In this document: piece after piece, positions 1 to 7,221 of the stretch
Numbering within the stretch: the first letter of the stretch is position 1
Layout: every line of letters starts with the position of its first letter
Origin: UBA1757 sp045627385
Lineage (GTDB): Bacteria; Bacteroidota; Bacteroidia; Bacteroidales; UBA1402
NCBI GenBank assembly: GCA_045627385.1
Contig: JAZQNO010000025.1
Location: 98,577 to 162,576, forward strand
Reading direction: 5' to 3'
DNA length: 64,000 nucleotides
Position numbers and translations under genes: made by a program
The notes under the pieces: generated by a model
Told to the model about the DNA's origin: nothing
What the model saw: the letters and a program-made list of their open reading frames with translations, nothing else
Database searches by the model: none

Positions 1-1741
1 CGGCTTCCGTTTCGGCCGTACCGGTCATGCCCGACAGCTTGTGATACATGCGGAAGTAGTTCTGCAGCGTGATGGTGGCGAAGGTCTGGGTGGCCGCTTC
101 CACTTTGACACGTTCCTTGGCTTCGATGGCCTGGTGCAGTCCGTCGCTGTAGCGGCGGCCTTCCATAATGCGGCCCGTCTGCTCGTCCACAATCTTCACC
201 TGGTTGTCGATGACCACGTATTCGTCGTCGCGGTCAAACAGACAGTAGGCTTTCAGCAGCTGGGTCACGGTGTGGATGCGGTCGCTCTTGATGGAGAAAT
301 TGTTGAGCAGCTCGTCCTTCTTGTTGAGCCTTTCCTCTTCGCTCAGCGGCTCGTTGTCGAGTTCGGCCAGCTGGGCCGCGATATCGGGAATGACGAAGAA
401 TTCGGGGTCTTCCGTATCGCCGGTGATGAAATCCACACCCTTGTCGGTGAGCTCGATGGTGCGGTTCTTCTCGTCGATGACGAAATACAGCGGATCGGTG
501 ACCACATGCATCTCCTGGTTGTTGTTCTGCATATAGAACTCTTCGGTCTTCTGCATGCTGGCCTTGATGCCCTGTTCGCTCAGGAATTTGATGAGCGCCT
601 TGTTTTTGGGCATGGCCTTGTGGCTGCGGTAAAGCAGCAGGGAACCTTCCTGCTGTTCCTTGGGGTCCTCACTGGACATCTTCTTCTTGGCTTCCACCAG
701 CAGTTTGGTGGCCATTTCGCGTTGCACGTTCACGACGCGTTCCACTTTGGGACGGTATTCTTCGAACAGCTGGTCTTCGCCTTTCGGCACGGGACCTGAA
801 ATAATCAGAGGCGTACGGGCGTCGTCGATGAGCACCGAGTCGACCTCGTCCACGATGGCGTAGTTGTGGCGGCGCTGCACCAGGTCGAGCGGGCTGCCGG
901 CCATATTGTCACGCAGATAGTCGAAACCGAATTCGTTGTTGGTGCCGAAGGTGATGTCGGCCATATAGGCCTGACGGCGTTCTTCGCTGTTGGGGCGGTA
1001 TTTGTCGATGCAGTCGACGCTCAGTCCGTGGAACATATAGAGCGGTCCCATCCACTCGGAGTCACGTTTCGACAGGTAATCGTTGACGGTCACCACATGG
1101 ACGCCGTTGCCGGTGAGGGCGTTCAGGAAAACGGGCAGGGTAGCCACCAGCGTCTTTCCTTCACCGGTGGCCATTTCGGCGATTTTGCCCTGATGCAGGA
1201 CGACGCCGCCGAAAAGCTGCACATCGTAGTGGACCATATCCCATTTGATTTCGTTGCCGCCGGCAATCCAATGGTTCTGCCAGATGGCCTTGTCGCCTTC
1301 GATGCGCACGAAATCGTGTCGGGCGGCCAGGTCACGGTCAAACTGGGTGGCCGTCACTTCGACAAATTCGTTCTCGGCGAAACGGCGGGCTGTGTCTTTG
1401 ACAATGGAGAAAACCTCCGGAAGTACGGCGTCAAGCTCTTTTTCGAGCCTTTCCAAAATCTGTTTGTCAATCTTGTCGATTTCGGAATAGACTTTTTCGC
1501 GCTTGTCCAGGTCCAGTTCTTCGATGCCCTGACGGAGCTGTTCCATTTTGGCGCGCTCCTCTTTGACCGAGTCGAGCACCTGCTGGTGGAGTTTGGACGA
1601 GAGGGCGCGAAGGCCGTCGTTGTCGAGGGCTGCGACAGCCGGATAGGCCGCCTTGATACGCTCGACGTAAGGATTGATTTCCTTCAGGTCGCGCTGAGAC
1701 TTGTTGCCGAATATTTTGGTTAGAAATTCGTTGAAACCCAT
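1..1741 (-). CDS. secA: Preprotein translocase ATPase SecA (N-terminal 580 residues; 3' end outside window)
   Basis: SecA is the ATP-driven motor that pushes unfolded preproteins through SecYEG at the inner membrane. Translating the minus strand from the ATG at 1741 gives an open frame to the window edge. It contains the Walker A motif ATGEGKT (about residues 191-197), the DEAD-type motif VDEVDSVLIDDARTP (near residue 300), and the SGMTGTAETEA segment just before the edge. Walker A lies about 85 residues further in than in E. coli SecA because of an insert in the N-terminal region, with a charged, coiled-coil-like stretch at about residues 45-105; I recall such extensions as usual in Bacteroidetes SecA. 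The gene is last in a minus-strand run pheS, alaX-like, nth, phosphatase-like, secA, starting 46 nt after the previous stop. The C-terminal half is not visible. Confidence 0.97.
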   Translation of the reverse strand, partial: MGFNEFLTKIFGNKSQRDLKEINPYVERIKAAYPAVAALDNDGLRALSSKLHQQVLDSVKEERAKMEQLRQGIEELDLDKREKVYSEIDKIDKQILERLEKELDAVLPEVFSIVKDTARRFAENEFVEVTATQFDRDLAARHDFVRIEGDKAIWQNHWIAGGNEIKWDMVHYDVQLFGGVVLHQGKIAEMATGEGKTLVATLPVFLNALTGNGVHVVTVNDYLSKRDSEWMGPLYMFHGLSVDCIDKYRPNSEERRQAYMADITFGTNNEFGFDYLRDNMAGSPLDLVQRRHNYAIVDEVDSVLIDDARTPLIISGPVPKGEDQLFEEYRPKVERVVNVQREMATKLLVEAKKKMSSEDPKEQQEGSLLLYRSHKAMPKNKALIKFLSEQGIKASMQKTEEFYMQNNNQEMHVVTDPLYFVIDEKNRTIELTDKGVDFITGDTEDPEFFVIPDIAAQLAELDNEPLSEEERLNKKDELLNNFSIKSDRIHTVTQLLKAYCLFDRDDEYVVIDNQVKIVDEQTGRIMEGRRYSDGLHQAIEAKERVKVEAATQTFATITLQNYFRMYHKLSGMTGTAETEA

Positions 1742-1787
1742 ATCTTCTGATGTTTGTTTGCGAATGGTTGTTATTTGATTCTATTGT

Positions 1788-3371
1788 TTAAAAGGCGTTT
1801 CCCATCTGTGGCAGAATGCTGCCCCGGCAAGCCGTCGGAGGCCGGATGTAGAGCAGACGGCAGAGCGATGGGGCCACATCGAAGACGGATATCTGCGAGT
1901 GGACATGCTCGGCCTTGATGCCGCTGCCGTAGAAGGCCAGGAAAGTGTAGGGCTGGGCATAGCGCCGCTGATGGTTCAGCGACGGCATTTTTTCCCAGAG
2001 AATGTTGCGTCCGGTTTCAATCCGGATGATCAGGTCGCCGCTGCGGCCTTTGCAGAAACCGTTGCTGCAGACGGGGTCGTTGAGGCTTCCGTTGATGATG
2101 AAATCCTCTCCGATGAACACCTGGCCGATGCCTTCCATCTGACTGAGCAGCTGGGCCGATTTGCGATAGAACTCGTCGGGGTCGATGTCCCGTTCTTCCA
2201 TGAGGTCGGTGTTGAGATAAACGCCGTCTTCAGTGGTCCCCAGCACCCAATGCCCATTGCCGTAGAGGGCGCTCAGATACAGGTTGAGCAGGGCGGTGCA
2301 ACGTTCGGGATAGAAGTCGCCCGCGCTGATCCGGCTGTCGGCGGGGTAGCGGGTCTCGCCGGTTCCGACCAGATAGACCAAGGTCTTGTCCAATCCCACG
2401 CGGCGGTCAATCTCTTCCAGCAGACGGCCGATTTCCCGGTCCAGACGGAAATACATGTCCTGCATTTCCAGCGCGTCGCGGGCGTCCACGCCGCTGGCCA
2501 TGCATCCCGCATTGAAATGGATGTTCAGCAGGTCGGGATACCGGTCTTGCCCCAAACGTTCGCTGCCCAGCATCTGCACGGCCAGGTCGCAGAGATGTTC
2601 GTTGGCCATGGGCGTCTGCTTGAAGGCGCCGACCTTTTCGTTGGAAAGGTTGGCAAGCGTATATCGGAAAGCCAGCGAGGTTTTCTGATGGGGCATATAG
2701 GTGTAATGGCCGATCGGAAACTCGGGCTTCCAGACCATTTTGTCCAAATCCTGGACGAAGAGGCTGTGGTCGTTGATGTTCTCAATCCAGCGCGGCATGT
2801 AGTCGTAGCAGGTGCTGCTGCACCAGTAGCCGCTGCGGTCGTCCATCCAGATGACGCCGTCGGGGTGGTGGCCGCCGCTGATGACGGGCCCTTCAGGATT
2901 GAGGCCGATGGAGAACACTTTAGAATAAGGGCTGGCGCTCTTCAACTCGTCGGCGATGACAGAAACCCTGATGCCGGCAGGCGAACAGGTGGCGTCGGTG
3001 TAATTGCCCGAAAAGCGGGCGTCGAATACGATGGAGAACTGGCGTTCCTGGCGCCGGTCGAAACAGCGGTCGGCAATGACGCCGTGGGCTGAGGGAGCGC
3101 TGGCGCTGACCAGGCTGGCCGTGACGGGAGCGGTTTCCAGGTTGGGAAAGGGACACAGCACCTGATCGTAGACCAAGCCTTTCTTGAGCAGTTCGCGGAA
3201 GCCTTTGTCGCCGAAGCCGTCCATGAACCAATGCAGATAGGTCTCCTGCAACTGGTCGATGTGGATGCCCACTACCAGTTGGGGACCGTCTTGGCCATTG
3301 CCTTTCTGGGCTTCCGTCTCGTGAAACGGAATACCTAAGGCCAACAGTAACAACAAGAGTTTGCGGTTCAT
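1788..3371 (-). CDS. Secreted alkaline-phosphatase-superfamily protein, probably catalytically dead
   Basis: This is a 527-residue protein with a signal peptide (hydrophobic residues 4-16, cleavage probably near EAQ at 20-22). The fold follows PafA-type phosphatases: VVGIHIDQ near the N-terminus, a NLETAP segment at the nucleophile position, SAHGVI, a YFRLDREIGRLLEEID helix, GRSGDLIIRIETG and a C-terminal FYGSGI...VFDVAPSLCRLL. By my by-eye alignment, however, the metal-binding Asp and His residues are missing. The usual TADHG is GTGETRY, the usual D...GH.FGP is GCMASGVDAR, and the C-terminal His of the DSHIP region is absent. I therefore read it as a periplasmic or surface pseudo-phosphatase of unknown role. 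It lies between nth and secA on the same strand and has a promoter-like element just upstream. Confidence 0.72.
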   Translation of the reverse strand: MNRKLLLLLLALGIPFHETEAQKGNGQDGPQLVVGIHIDQLQETYLHWFMDGFGDKGFRELLKKGLVYDQVLCPFPNLETAPVTASLVSASAPSAHGVIADRCFDRRQERQFSIVFDARFSGNYTDATCSPAGIRVSVIADELKSASPYSKVFSIGLNPEGPVISGGHHPDGVIWMDDRSGYWCSSTCYDYMPRWIENINDHSLFVQDLDKMVWKPEFPIGHYTYMPHQKTSLAFRYTLANLSNEKVGAFKQTPMANEHLCDLAVQMLGSERLGQDRYPDLLNIHFNAGCMASGVDARDALEMQDMYFRLDREIGRLLEEIDRRVGLDKTLVYLVGTGETRYPADSRISAGDFYPERCTALLNLYLSALYGNGHWVLGTTEDGVYLNTDLMEERDIDPDEFYRKSAQLLSQMEGIGQVFIGEDFIINGSLNDPVCSNGFCKGRSGDLIIRIETGRNILWEKMPSLNHQRRYAQPYTFLAFYGSGIKAEHVHSQISVFDVAPSLCRLLYIRPPTACRGSILPQMGNAF

Positions 3372-3407
3372 GAATTCTCTGCTTCTTGCAACTTACAAAG
3401 TAAGTTA

Positions 3408-3415
3408 CAAAAATA
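3408..3415 (-). promoter_or_regulatory. Promoter -7 element for the phosphatase-like gene and secA
   Basis: On the minus strand this reads TATTTTTG, a match to the Bacteroidetes -7 consensus TAnnTTTG, 37 nt before the start codon of the phosphatase-like gene. A small palindrome (CTTACAAAGTAAG) lies between it and the gene. It suggests that the last two genes can be transcribed separately from pheS. There is no clear -33 TTTG. Confidence 0.45.
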
Positions 3416-3422
3416 GCATTTT

Positions 3423-4049
3423 TCAATAGGAATCGCAAATGTCTTTCAAAATGCAGTTCTCACATTGGGGTTTGCGGGCCAGACAGGTGTAGCGGCCGTG
3501 CAGAATGAGCCAGTGATGGGCCTTGAAGAGCAGTTCTTCGGGTATGTTCTGCAGCAGAATCCGTTCGGTTTCTTCGGGCGTCCGCGACTGACGGGTCAGT
3601 CCGATGCGGTTGGCGACGCGGAACACGTGGGTGTCGACGGGCATCGCGGGTTTGTCGAACGCGCAGATGAGCATCACGCTGGCGGTCTTGCGGCCGACGC
3701 CTGGCAGGCTGGTCAGCGCTTCCATCGTGTCGGGAACCCGACCTTCGAAATCGCGTGTCAGTTGGCGGGCCATTTCCACCAGATGGGCGGCTTTGGCATT
3801 GGGATAAGAAATGCTCCGGATGTATCCGTAAACGGTTTCAGGAGTGGATGCGGCCATTGAAGCGGCGTCGGGAAAGGCTTTGAAGAGGGCCGGGGTGACC
3901 ATGTTGACCCGTTTGTCGGTGCATTGGGCTGAGAGCATCACGGCCACCAGCAGCTCGAAAGGATTGCTGTAGTGGAGTTCGGTGTCCGCGTCGGGCATCG
4001 CCTCGGCAAAACGTTCCAGGACAATCTGATATTTCTGAAAAGTGTCCAT
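3423..4049 (-). CDS. nth: Endonuclease III (DNA glycosylase / AP lyase)
   Basis: Base-excision repair enzyme that removes oxidised pyrimidines and nicks the abasic site. The 208-residue length is normal. The helix-hairpin-helix LPGVGRKTASVML carries the catalytic Lys121. The conserved Asp is D139 in VDTHVFRV. The four cysteines of the [4Fe-4S] loop lie at the C-terminus with canonical spacing C-x6-C-x2-C-x5-C (C189, C196, C199, C205). The start 22 nt after the alaX-like stop suggests cotranscription from the pheS side. Confidence 0.97.
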   Translation of the reverse strand: MDTFQKYQIVLERFAEAMPDADTELHYSNPFELLVAVMLSAQCTDKRVNMVTPALFKAFPDAASMAASTPETVYGYIRSISYPNAKAAHLVEMARQLTRDFEGRVPDTMEALTSLPGVGRKTASVMLICAFDKPAMPVDTHVFRVANRIGLTRQSRTPEETERILLQNIPEELLFKAHHWLILHGRYTCLARKPQCENCILKDICDSY

Positions 4050-4071
4050 AGTTGGAAGGGGGCGTTTCCAA

Positions 4072-4530
4072 TCAGTCGACTTTGAAGACGATGCGGAAGG
4101 AACCGCCGTCGTAACTGGTGCTGGTGATGCGGAAGGTGCCGATCTCGGCGGTGGATGCCACGTGGTTGCCTATGCAGGGGCATACGTCGTAATCGCCGAT
4201 GCGCACCAGCCGGAGCGTTTCGGAAGCGTCTTCGGGAAGGCGGTCCAGATGAACTCCTTCGGGTATGTGGTCCCGGTCGACGAATTCGAAAGTGACGGGC
4301 AGGTCGTCTGCAATGAGCTGGCGCATCCGGGCCTCTATTTCGGCGATTTGTTCCGGAGTGGGGCAGGAGGGCAGTTCGTAGTTGATTTTCGACTTTTTCC
4401 GTTCGATGTGCATGTTGCGGGAGCGGCCGCAGCCGAACATACGGTCCATCGTCTGGTTGAGCAGATGCTCGGCCGTATGGGCAGGCGCGTGCTCGTCCTT
4501 GTTGTGCGCGTTCAGGATGGGTTCGTCCAT
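4072..4530 (-). CDS. AlaX-like trans-editing protein (tRNA synthetase second additional domain)
   Basis: A free-standing editing domain of 152 residues related to the C-terminal editing domain of alanyl-tRNA synthetase. Such proteins hydrolyse mischarged aminoacyl-tRNA, typically Ser-tRNA(Ala) or a related product. The zinc-site motifs are present: HTAEH (HxxxH) near residue 18 and CIGNH (CxxxH) near residue 120, followed by VASTAEIG. It has no catalytic synthetase domain. It starts 12 nt after pheS stops, so it is very likely in the same operon, which fits a translation-fidelity role. The exact substrate cannot be read from the sequence. Confidence 0.85.
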   Translation of the reverse strand: MDEPILNAHNKDEHAPAHTAEHLLNQTMDRMFGCGRSRNMHIERKKSKINYELPSCPTPEQIAEIEARMRQLIADDLPVTFEFVDRDHIPEGVHLDRLPEDASETLRLVRIGDYDVCPCIGNHVASTAEIGTFRITSTSYDGGSFRIVFKVD

Positions 4531-4542
4531 GGCGGGCCTTTT

Positions 4543-5562
4543 TTAATAAGCCGACTGGAACTCGTCGAGGAAGCGGACATCGTTTTCAGAGAACATGCGC
4601 AGGTCCTTGACCTGATATTTCAGGTTGGTGATGCGTTCGATGCCCATGCCGAGAGCGAAACCGCTGTAGACTTTGCTGTCGATGCCGTTGGCTTCCAGCA
4701 CGTTCGGGTCGACCATGCCGCAGCCGAGAATTTCCACCCAACCGGTGTTCTTGCAGAAGGGGCAGCCTTTGCCGCCGCAGATGTTGCAGGAAATGTCCAG
4801 TTCGGCTGACGGTTCGGTGAAGGGGAAGTACGACGGACGCAGACGGATCTTGGTCTGGCTGCCGAACATCTCTTTGGAGAAATATTCCAGCACCTGAAGG
4901 AGGTCCTTATAAGATACGTTCTTGTCTACATAGAGGGCTTCGACCTGATGGAAGAAACAATGGGCGCGATAGGAGATGGCTTCGTTGCGGTAGACGCGTC
5001 CCGGGCAGATGATGCGGATGGGCGGCTGCGTCTTTTCCATCGTACGGCTCTGCACGGAAGAAGTGTGCGTGCGGAGGATGACGTCGGGATGCGATTCGAT
5101 GAAGAAGGTATCCTGCATGTCGCGTGCGGGATGCTCGGGCGGAAAGTTAAGCGCGGAAAAGACATGCCAGTCGTCCTCGATTTCGGGACCTTCGGCCAGT
5201 GTGAAGCCGATGTTTTCGAAAATGCGGATGATTTCGTTGCGGACAATCGACAGCGGATGGCGGGTTCCCAGTTGGGTAGGGTAGGCCGTGCGGCTGAAAT
5301 CGAAATCCTGGGCTTGTGCCTGCTTGCTTTCCAGCGAGGCCTTGAGCTCGTTGAGACGGTCTTGGGCCGCGTTCTTGAGCTGATTGAGCTTCATGCCGAC
5401 TTCTTTCTTCTGTTCGGCGGCGACATTGCGGAAATCGTTGAACAGTTCGCTGATTTCGCCTTTCTTGCTCAAGTATTTGATACGGAGTTCTTCCAACTCC
5501 TGGGCGTTGGCCGGTGACCATTTGCCCACTTCTTCAAGCAGTTTTTGAATCTTGTCTAACAT
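4543..5562 (-). CDS. pheS: Phenylalanine--tRNA ligase alpha subunit
   Basis: Class II synthetase subunit that carries the catalytic site of the alpha2-beta2 enzyme charging tRNA-Phe. I place the start at the ATG at 5562, giving MLDKIQKLLEEV and a 339-residue protein, the usual PheS length. The frame stays open about 100 codons upstream, but that part crosses the promoter and has no family similarity. The N-terminal coiled coil (about residues 1-85) binds tRNA. The core includes a GRVYRNE motif, a cysteine cluster CNICGGKGCPFC, and the C-terminal class II motif 3 region GFALGMGIERI. No pheT is next to it. Confidence 0.97.
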   Translation of the reverse strand: MLDKIQKLLEEVGKWSPANAQELEELRIKYLSKKGEISELFNDFRNVAAEQKKEVGMKLNQLKNAAQDRLNELKASLESKQAQAQDFDFSRTAYPTQLGTRHPLSIVRNEIIRIFENIGFTLAEGPEIEDDWHVFSALNFPPEHPARDMQDTFFIESHPDVILRTHTSSVQSRTMEKTQPPIRIICPGRVYRNEAISYRAHCFFHQVEALYVDKNVSYKDLLQVLEYFSKEMFGSQTKIRLRPSYFPFTEPSAELDISCNICGGKGCPFCKNTGWVEILGCGMVDPNVLEANGIDSKVYSGFALGMGIERITNLKYQVKDLRMFSENDVRFLDEFQSAY

Positions 5563-5583
5563 CACCTTGTTTTTTAGGACGTG

Positions 5584-5614
5584 CAAAGTTAGTGCAAGGC
5601 GAGCGAAAAACAAA
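5584..5614 (-). promoter_or_regulatory. pheS promoter
   Basis: On the minus strand a TTTG (positions 5614-5611) is followed after 19 nt by TAACTTTG (5591-5584), a full match to the Bacteroidetes consensus. The transcription start would fall about 15 nt before the pheS ATG. The -33 element lies inside the left arm of the inverted repeat at 5605-5634. Confidence 0.65.
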
Positions 5615-5634
5615 GCCGGACGGCTTTGTTTTTC
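5605..5634. repeat. 14-bp perfect inverted repeat in the pheS/tilS intergenic region
   Basis: The arm GAAAAACAAAGCCG (5605-5618) and its exact reverse complement (5621-5634) are separated by 2 nt, giving a hairpin with an A/T-rich base and a GCCG tip. It sits between two divergent promoters rather than after a gene, so it is not an ordinary terminator. The next 100 bases are also rich in short GC palindromes (GCGCGAGCGC-like). The block resembles the G+C-rich intergenic elements flanked by GTGCAAAGTTAGTGCAAGG that I associate with related Bacteroidales genomes. Confidence 0.6.
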
Positions 5635-5770
5635 CGAGCCGCAGCCTAACTTCTGCGCCCGGAGGGCGTAAGGCGCGAGCGCAGCGGAGCGCCGCATCGC
5701 CCGAGGGCGCAGATGCTCACCTTGCACTGATGTTTTTTCGGGAACGCTTGGAGGGCTGACGGAATATTGC

Positions 5771-5778
5771 GAACTTTG
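5771..5778 (+). promoter_or_regulatory. tilS promoter -7 candidate
   Basis: GAACTTTG differs from TAnnTTTG at one base and lies 25 nt before the tilS ATG, the expected distance for a short leader. No convincing -33 TTTG is seen at 19-21 nt. Confidence 0.35.
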
Positions 5779-5803
5779 TCCGTCACCAAACAGACGCAAG
5801 TCC

Positions 5804-7141
5804 ATGCTGGTCAGAAAAGTCAGACAATACATCAGCGAACAGTCGCTGCTGGAGCCCGGCGGCAAAGTGCTGGCAGCCTTCAGCGGAGGCCCCGATTCCG
5901 TGGCCCTGCTCAGCGTGTTGCGTGAACTGGGCTACGACTGCCTGGCCGTCCATGTCAATTTCCATCTCCGCGGCGAAGAATCCGACCGTGACGAAGCCTT
6001 CGTGCGCGCTTTCTGCCAGGAGCGTAAGATCCCCCTCAGAGTAGAACATTGCCAGACTTCGTCCTACGCTGAAGAACATCATCTGTCCATCGAAATGGCG
6101 GCACGTGAACAGCGTTACCGTATTTTTGAGCAAATACTATTCGCGGAGCACCTCGACGTCATTGCCGTAGGCCATCATTCCGACGACAGCCTGGAAACTT
6201 TTTTCCTGAATCTGCTGCGGGGAAGCGGCATTGCCGGGCTGACGGGAATCCGTCCGAAAAACGCCCGCACCGTTCGCCCGCTGTTATGCGCAAACCGCTC
6301 TGAAATAGAAAATTATCTTTCCGAGAAAGGACTCCCTTACATCATCGACAGCACCAACTTGGAAACCGTCTGCAAGCGTAATGAAGTGCGCTTGCAAGTG
6401 CTGCCTCTGCTCGAAAACATCGAACCATCTGCCCGTAAGACCATGGGCCGGAGCCTCTCGTTTCTGGGCGAGACGGCCGCTCTGCAGGCACGCGAAATTC
6501 AGGCCGCTCTCAAACGTCTGCGATTGCCTGTCGCCGGAAAGCTTCCTGTGGCCGATCTGGAACTCGAATCCATCCCTCAGAACATACTCTATGCCTGGCT
6601 TTCGCCCTTCGGATTCGGCACTCACGCCGTAGAGGAAATCTGGAGGCAGCGCCATGCCCAGACCGGCCGGCAGTTCTTCTCGGAAACCCACCGCCTGCTG
6701 CTGAACCGCGGCCAGTGGCAGCTCGCTCCGCTCGCTGCCCCTTCCGACATCCCCACCTCGGGCTGCAGCCTGCTTCAGGCCGGCTGGCAAATCGAAACCA
6801 TCCCGGTCGACAGCCCGCTCTCGTCATCCGAACTGAAAAAACTCATACCGGAAAACCCGCAGGAAGCCGTCCTCGACGCCGACAAACTCCGTATGCCTCT
6901 GACGGTAAGACATCCCCAGGCAGGAGACCGATTTATTCCATATGGTATGAAACAGAGCCGCCTCATCAGCGATTTTCTGACCGACCTGAAACTGTCCCGA
7001 TGGGAAAAGGAACAGGTGAAATTGGTGTCCGATGCCTCCGGAGCTGTCGTTTGGGTAATCGGCTACCGCGTGGCCGACCCCTGTGCGCTCACAAGTGCTA
7101 CCCAAAGTGTGCTGAAGATTTCTAAATTGTCGGAATTCTGA
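5804..7141 (+). CDS. tilS: tRNA(Ile)-lysidine synthetase
   Basis: TilS converts C34 of the CAU-anticodon tRNA-Ile to lysidine using ATP and lysine, so that the tRNA reads AUA. This is the first gene on the plus strand. The PP-loop motif SGGPDS is at residues 27-32, followed by the family motif HVNFHLRGEESDRDE and then GHHSDDSLETFFLNLLRGSG. The C-terminal half has the TilS substrate-binding and C-terminal domains, including RHPQAGDRFIPYGM. The 445-residue length is normal for the long TilS form. It starts 25 nt after a weak -7 element. Confidence 0.96.
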   Translation: MLVRKVRQYISEQSLLEPGGKVLAAFSGGPDSVALLSVLRELGYDCLAVHVNFHLRGEESDRDEAFVRAFCQERKIPLRVEHCQTSSYAEEHHLSIEMAAREQRYRIFEQILFAEHLDVIAVGHHSDDSLETFFLNLLRGSGIAGLTGIRPKNARTVRPLLCANRSEIENYLSEKGLPYIIDSTNLETVCKRNEVRLQVLPLLENIEPSARKTMGRSLSFLGETAALQAREIQAALKRLRLPVAGKLPVADLELESIPQNILYAWLSPFGFGTHAVEEIWRQRHAQTGRQFFSETHRLLLNRGQWQLAPLAAPSDIPTSGCSLLQAGWQIETIPVDSPLSSSELKKLIPENPQEAVLDADKLRMPLTVRHPQAGDRFIPYGMKQSRLISDFLTDLKLSRWEKEQVKLVSDASGAVVWVIGYRVADPCALTSATQSVLKISKLSEF

Positions 7142-7221
7142 CAAGTTTTTCCTATCTTCGCGGCACTTAAACAGAGATATGTTCCCCAGTGGAGAACACA
7201 TCCGCAACGATTATTCCGATT

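Noticed and set aside
1899..3092. Plus-strand ORF of 397 codons
   Set aside because: It lies wholly inside the minus-strand phosphatase-like gene, has no signal or motif, and its composition is that of an antisense shadow in GC-rich DNA.
5563..5865. N-terminal extension of pheS by about 100 codons
   Set aside because: It crosses the promoter, the inverted repeat and the tilS start; PheS normally starts MLDKI-like at 5562.
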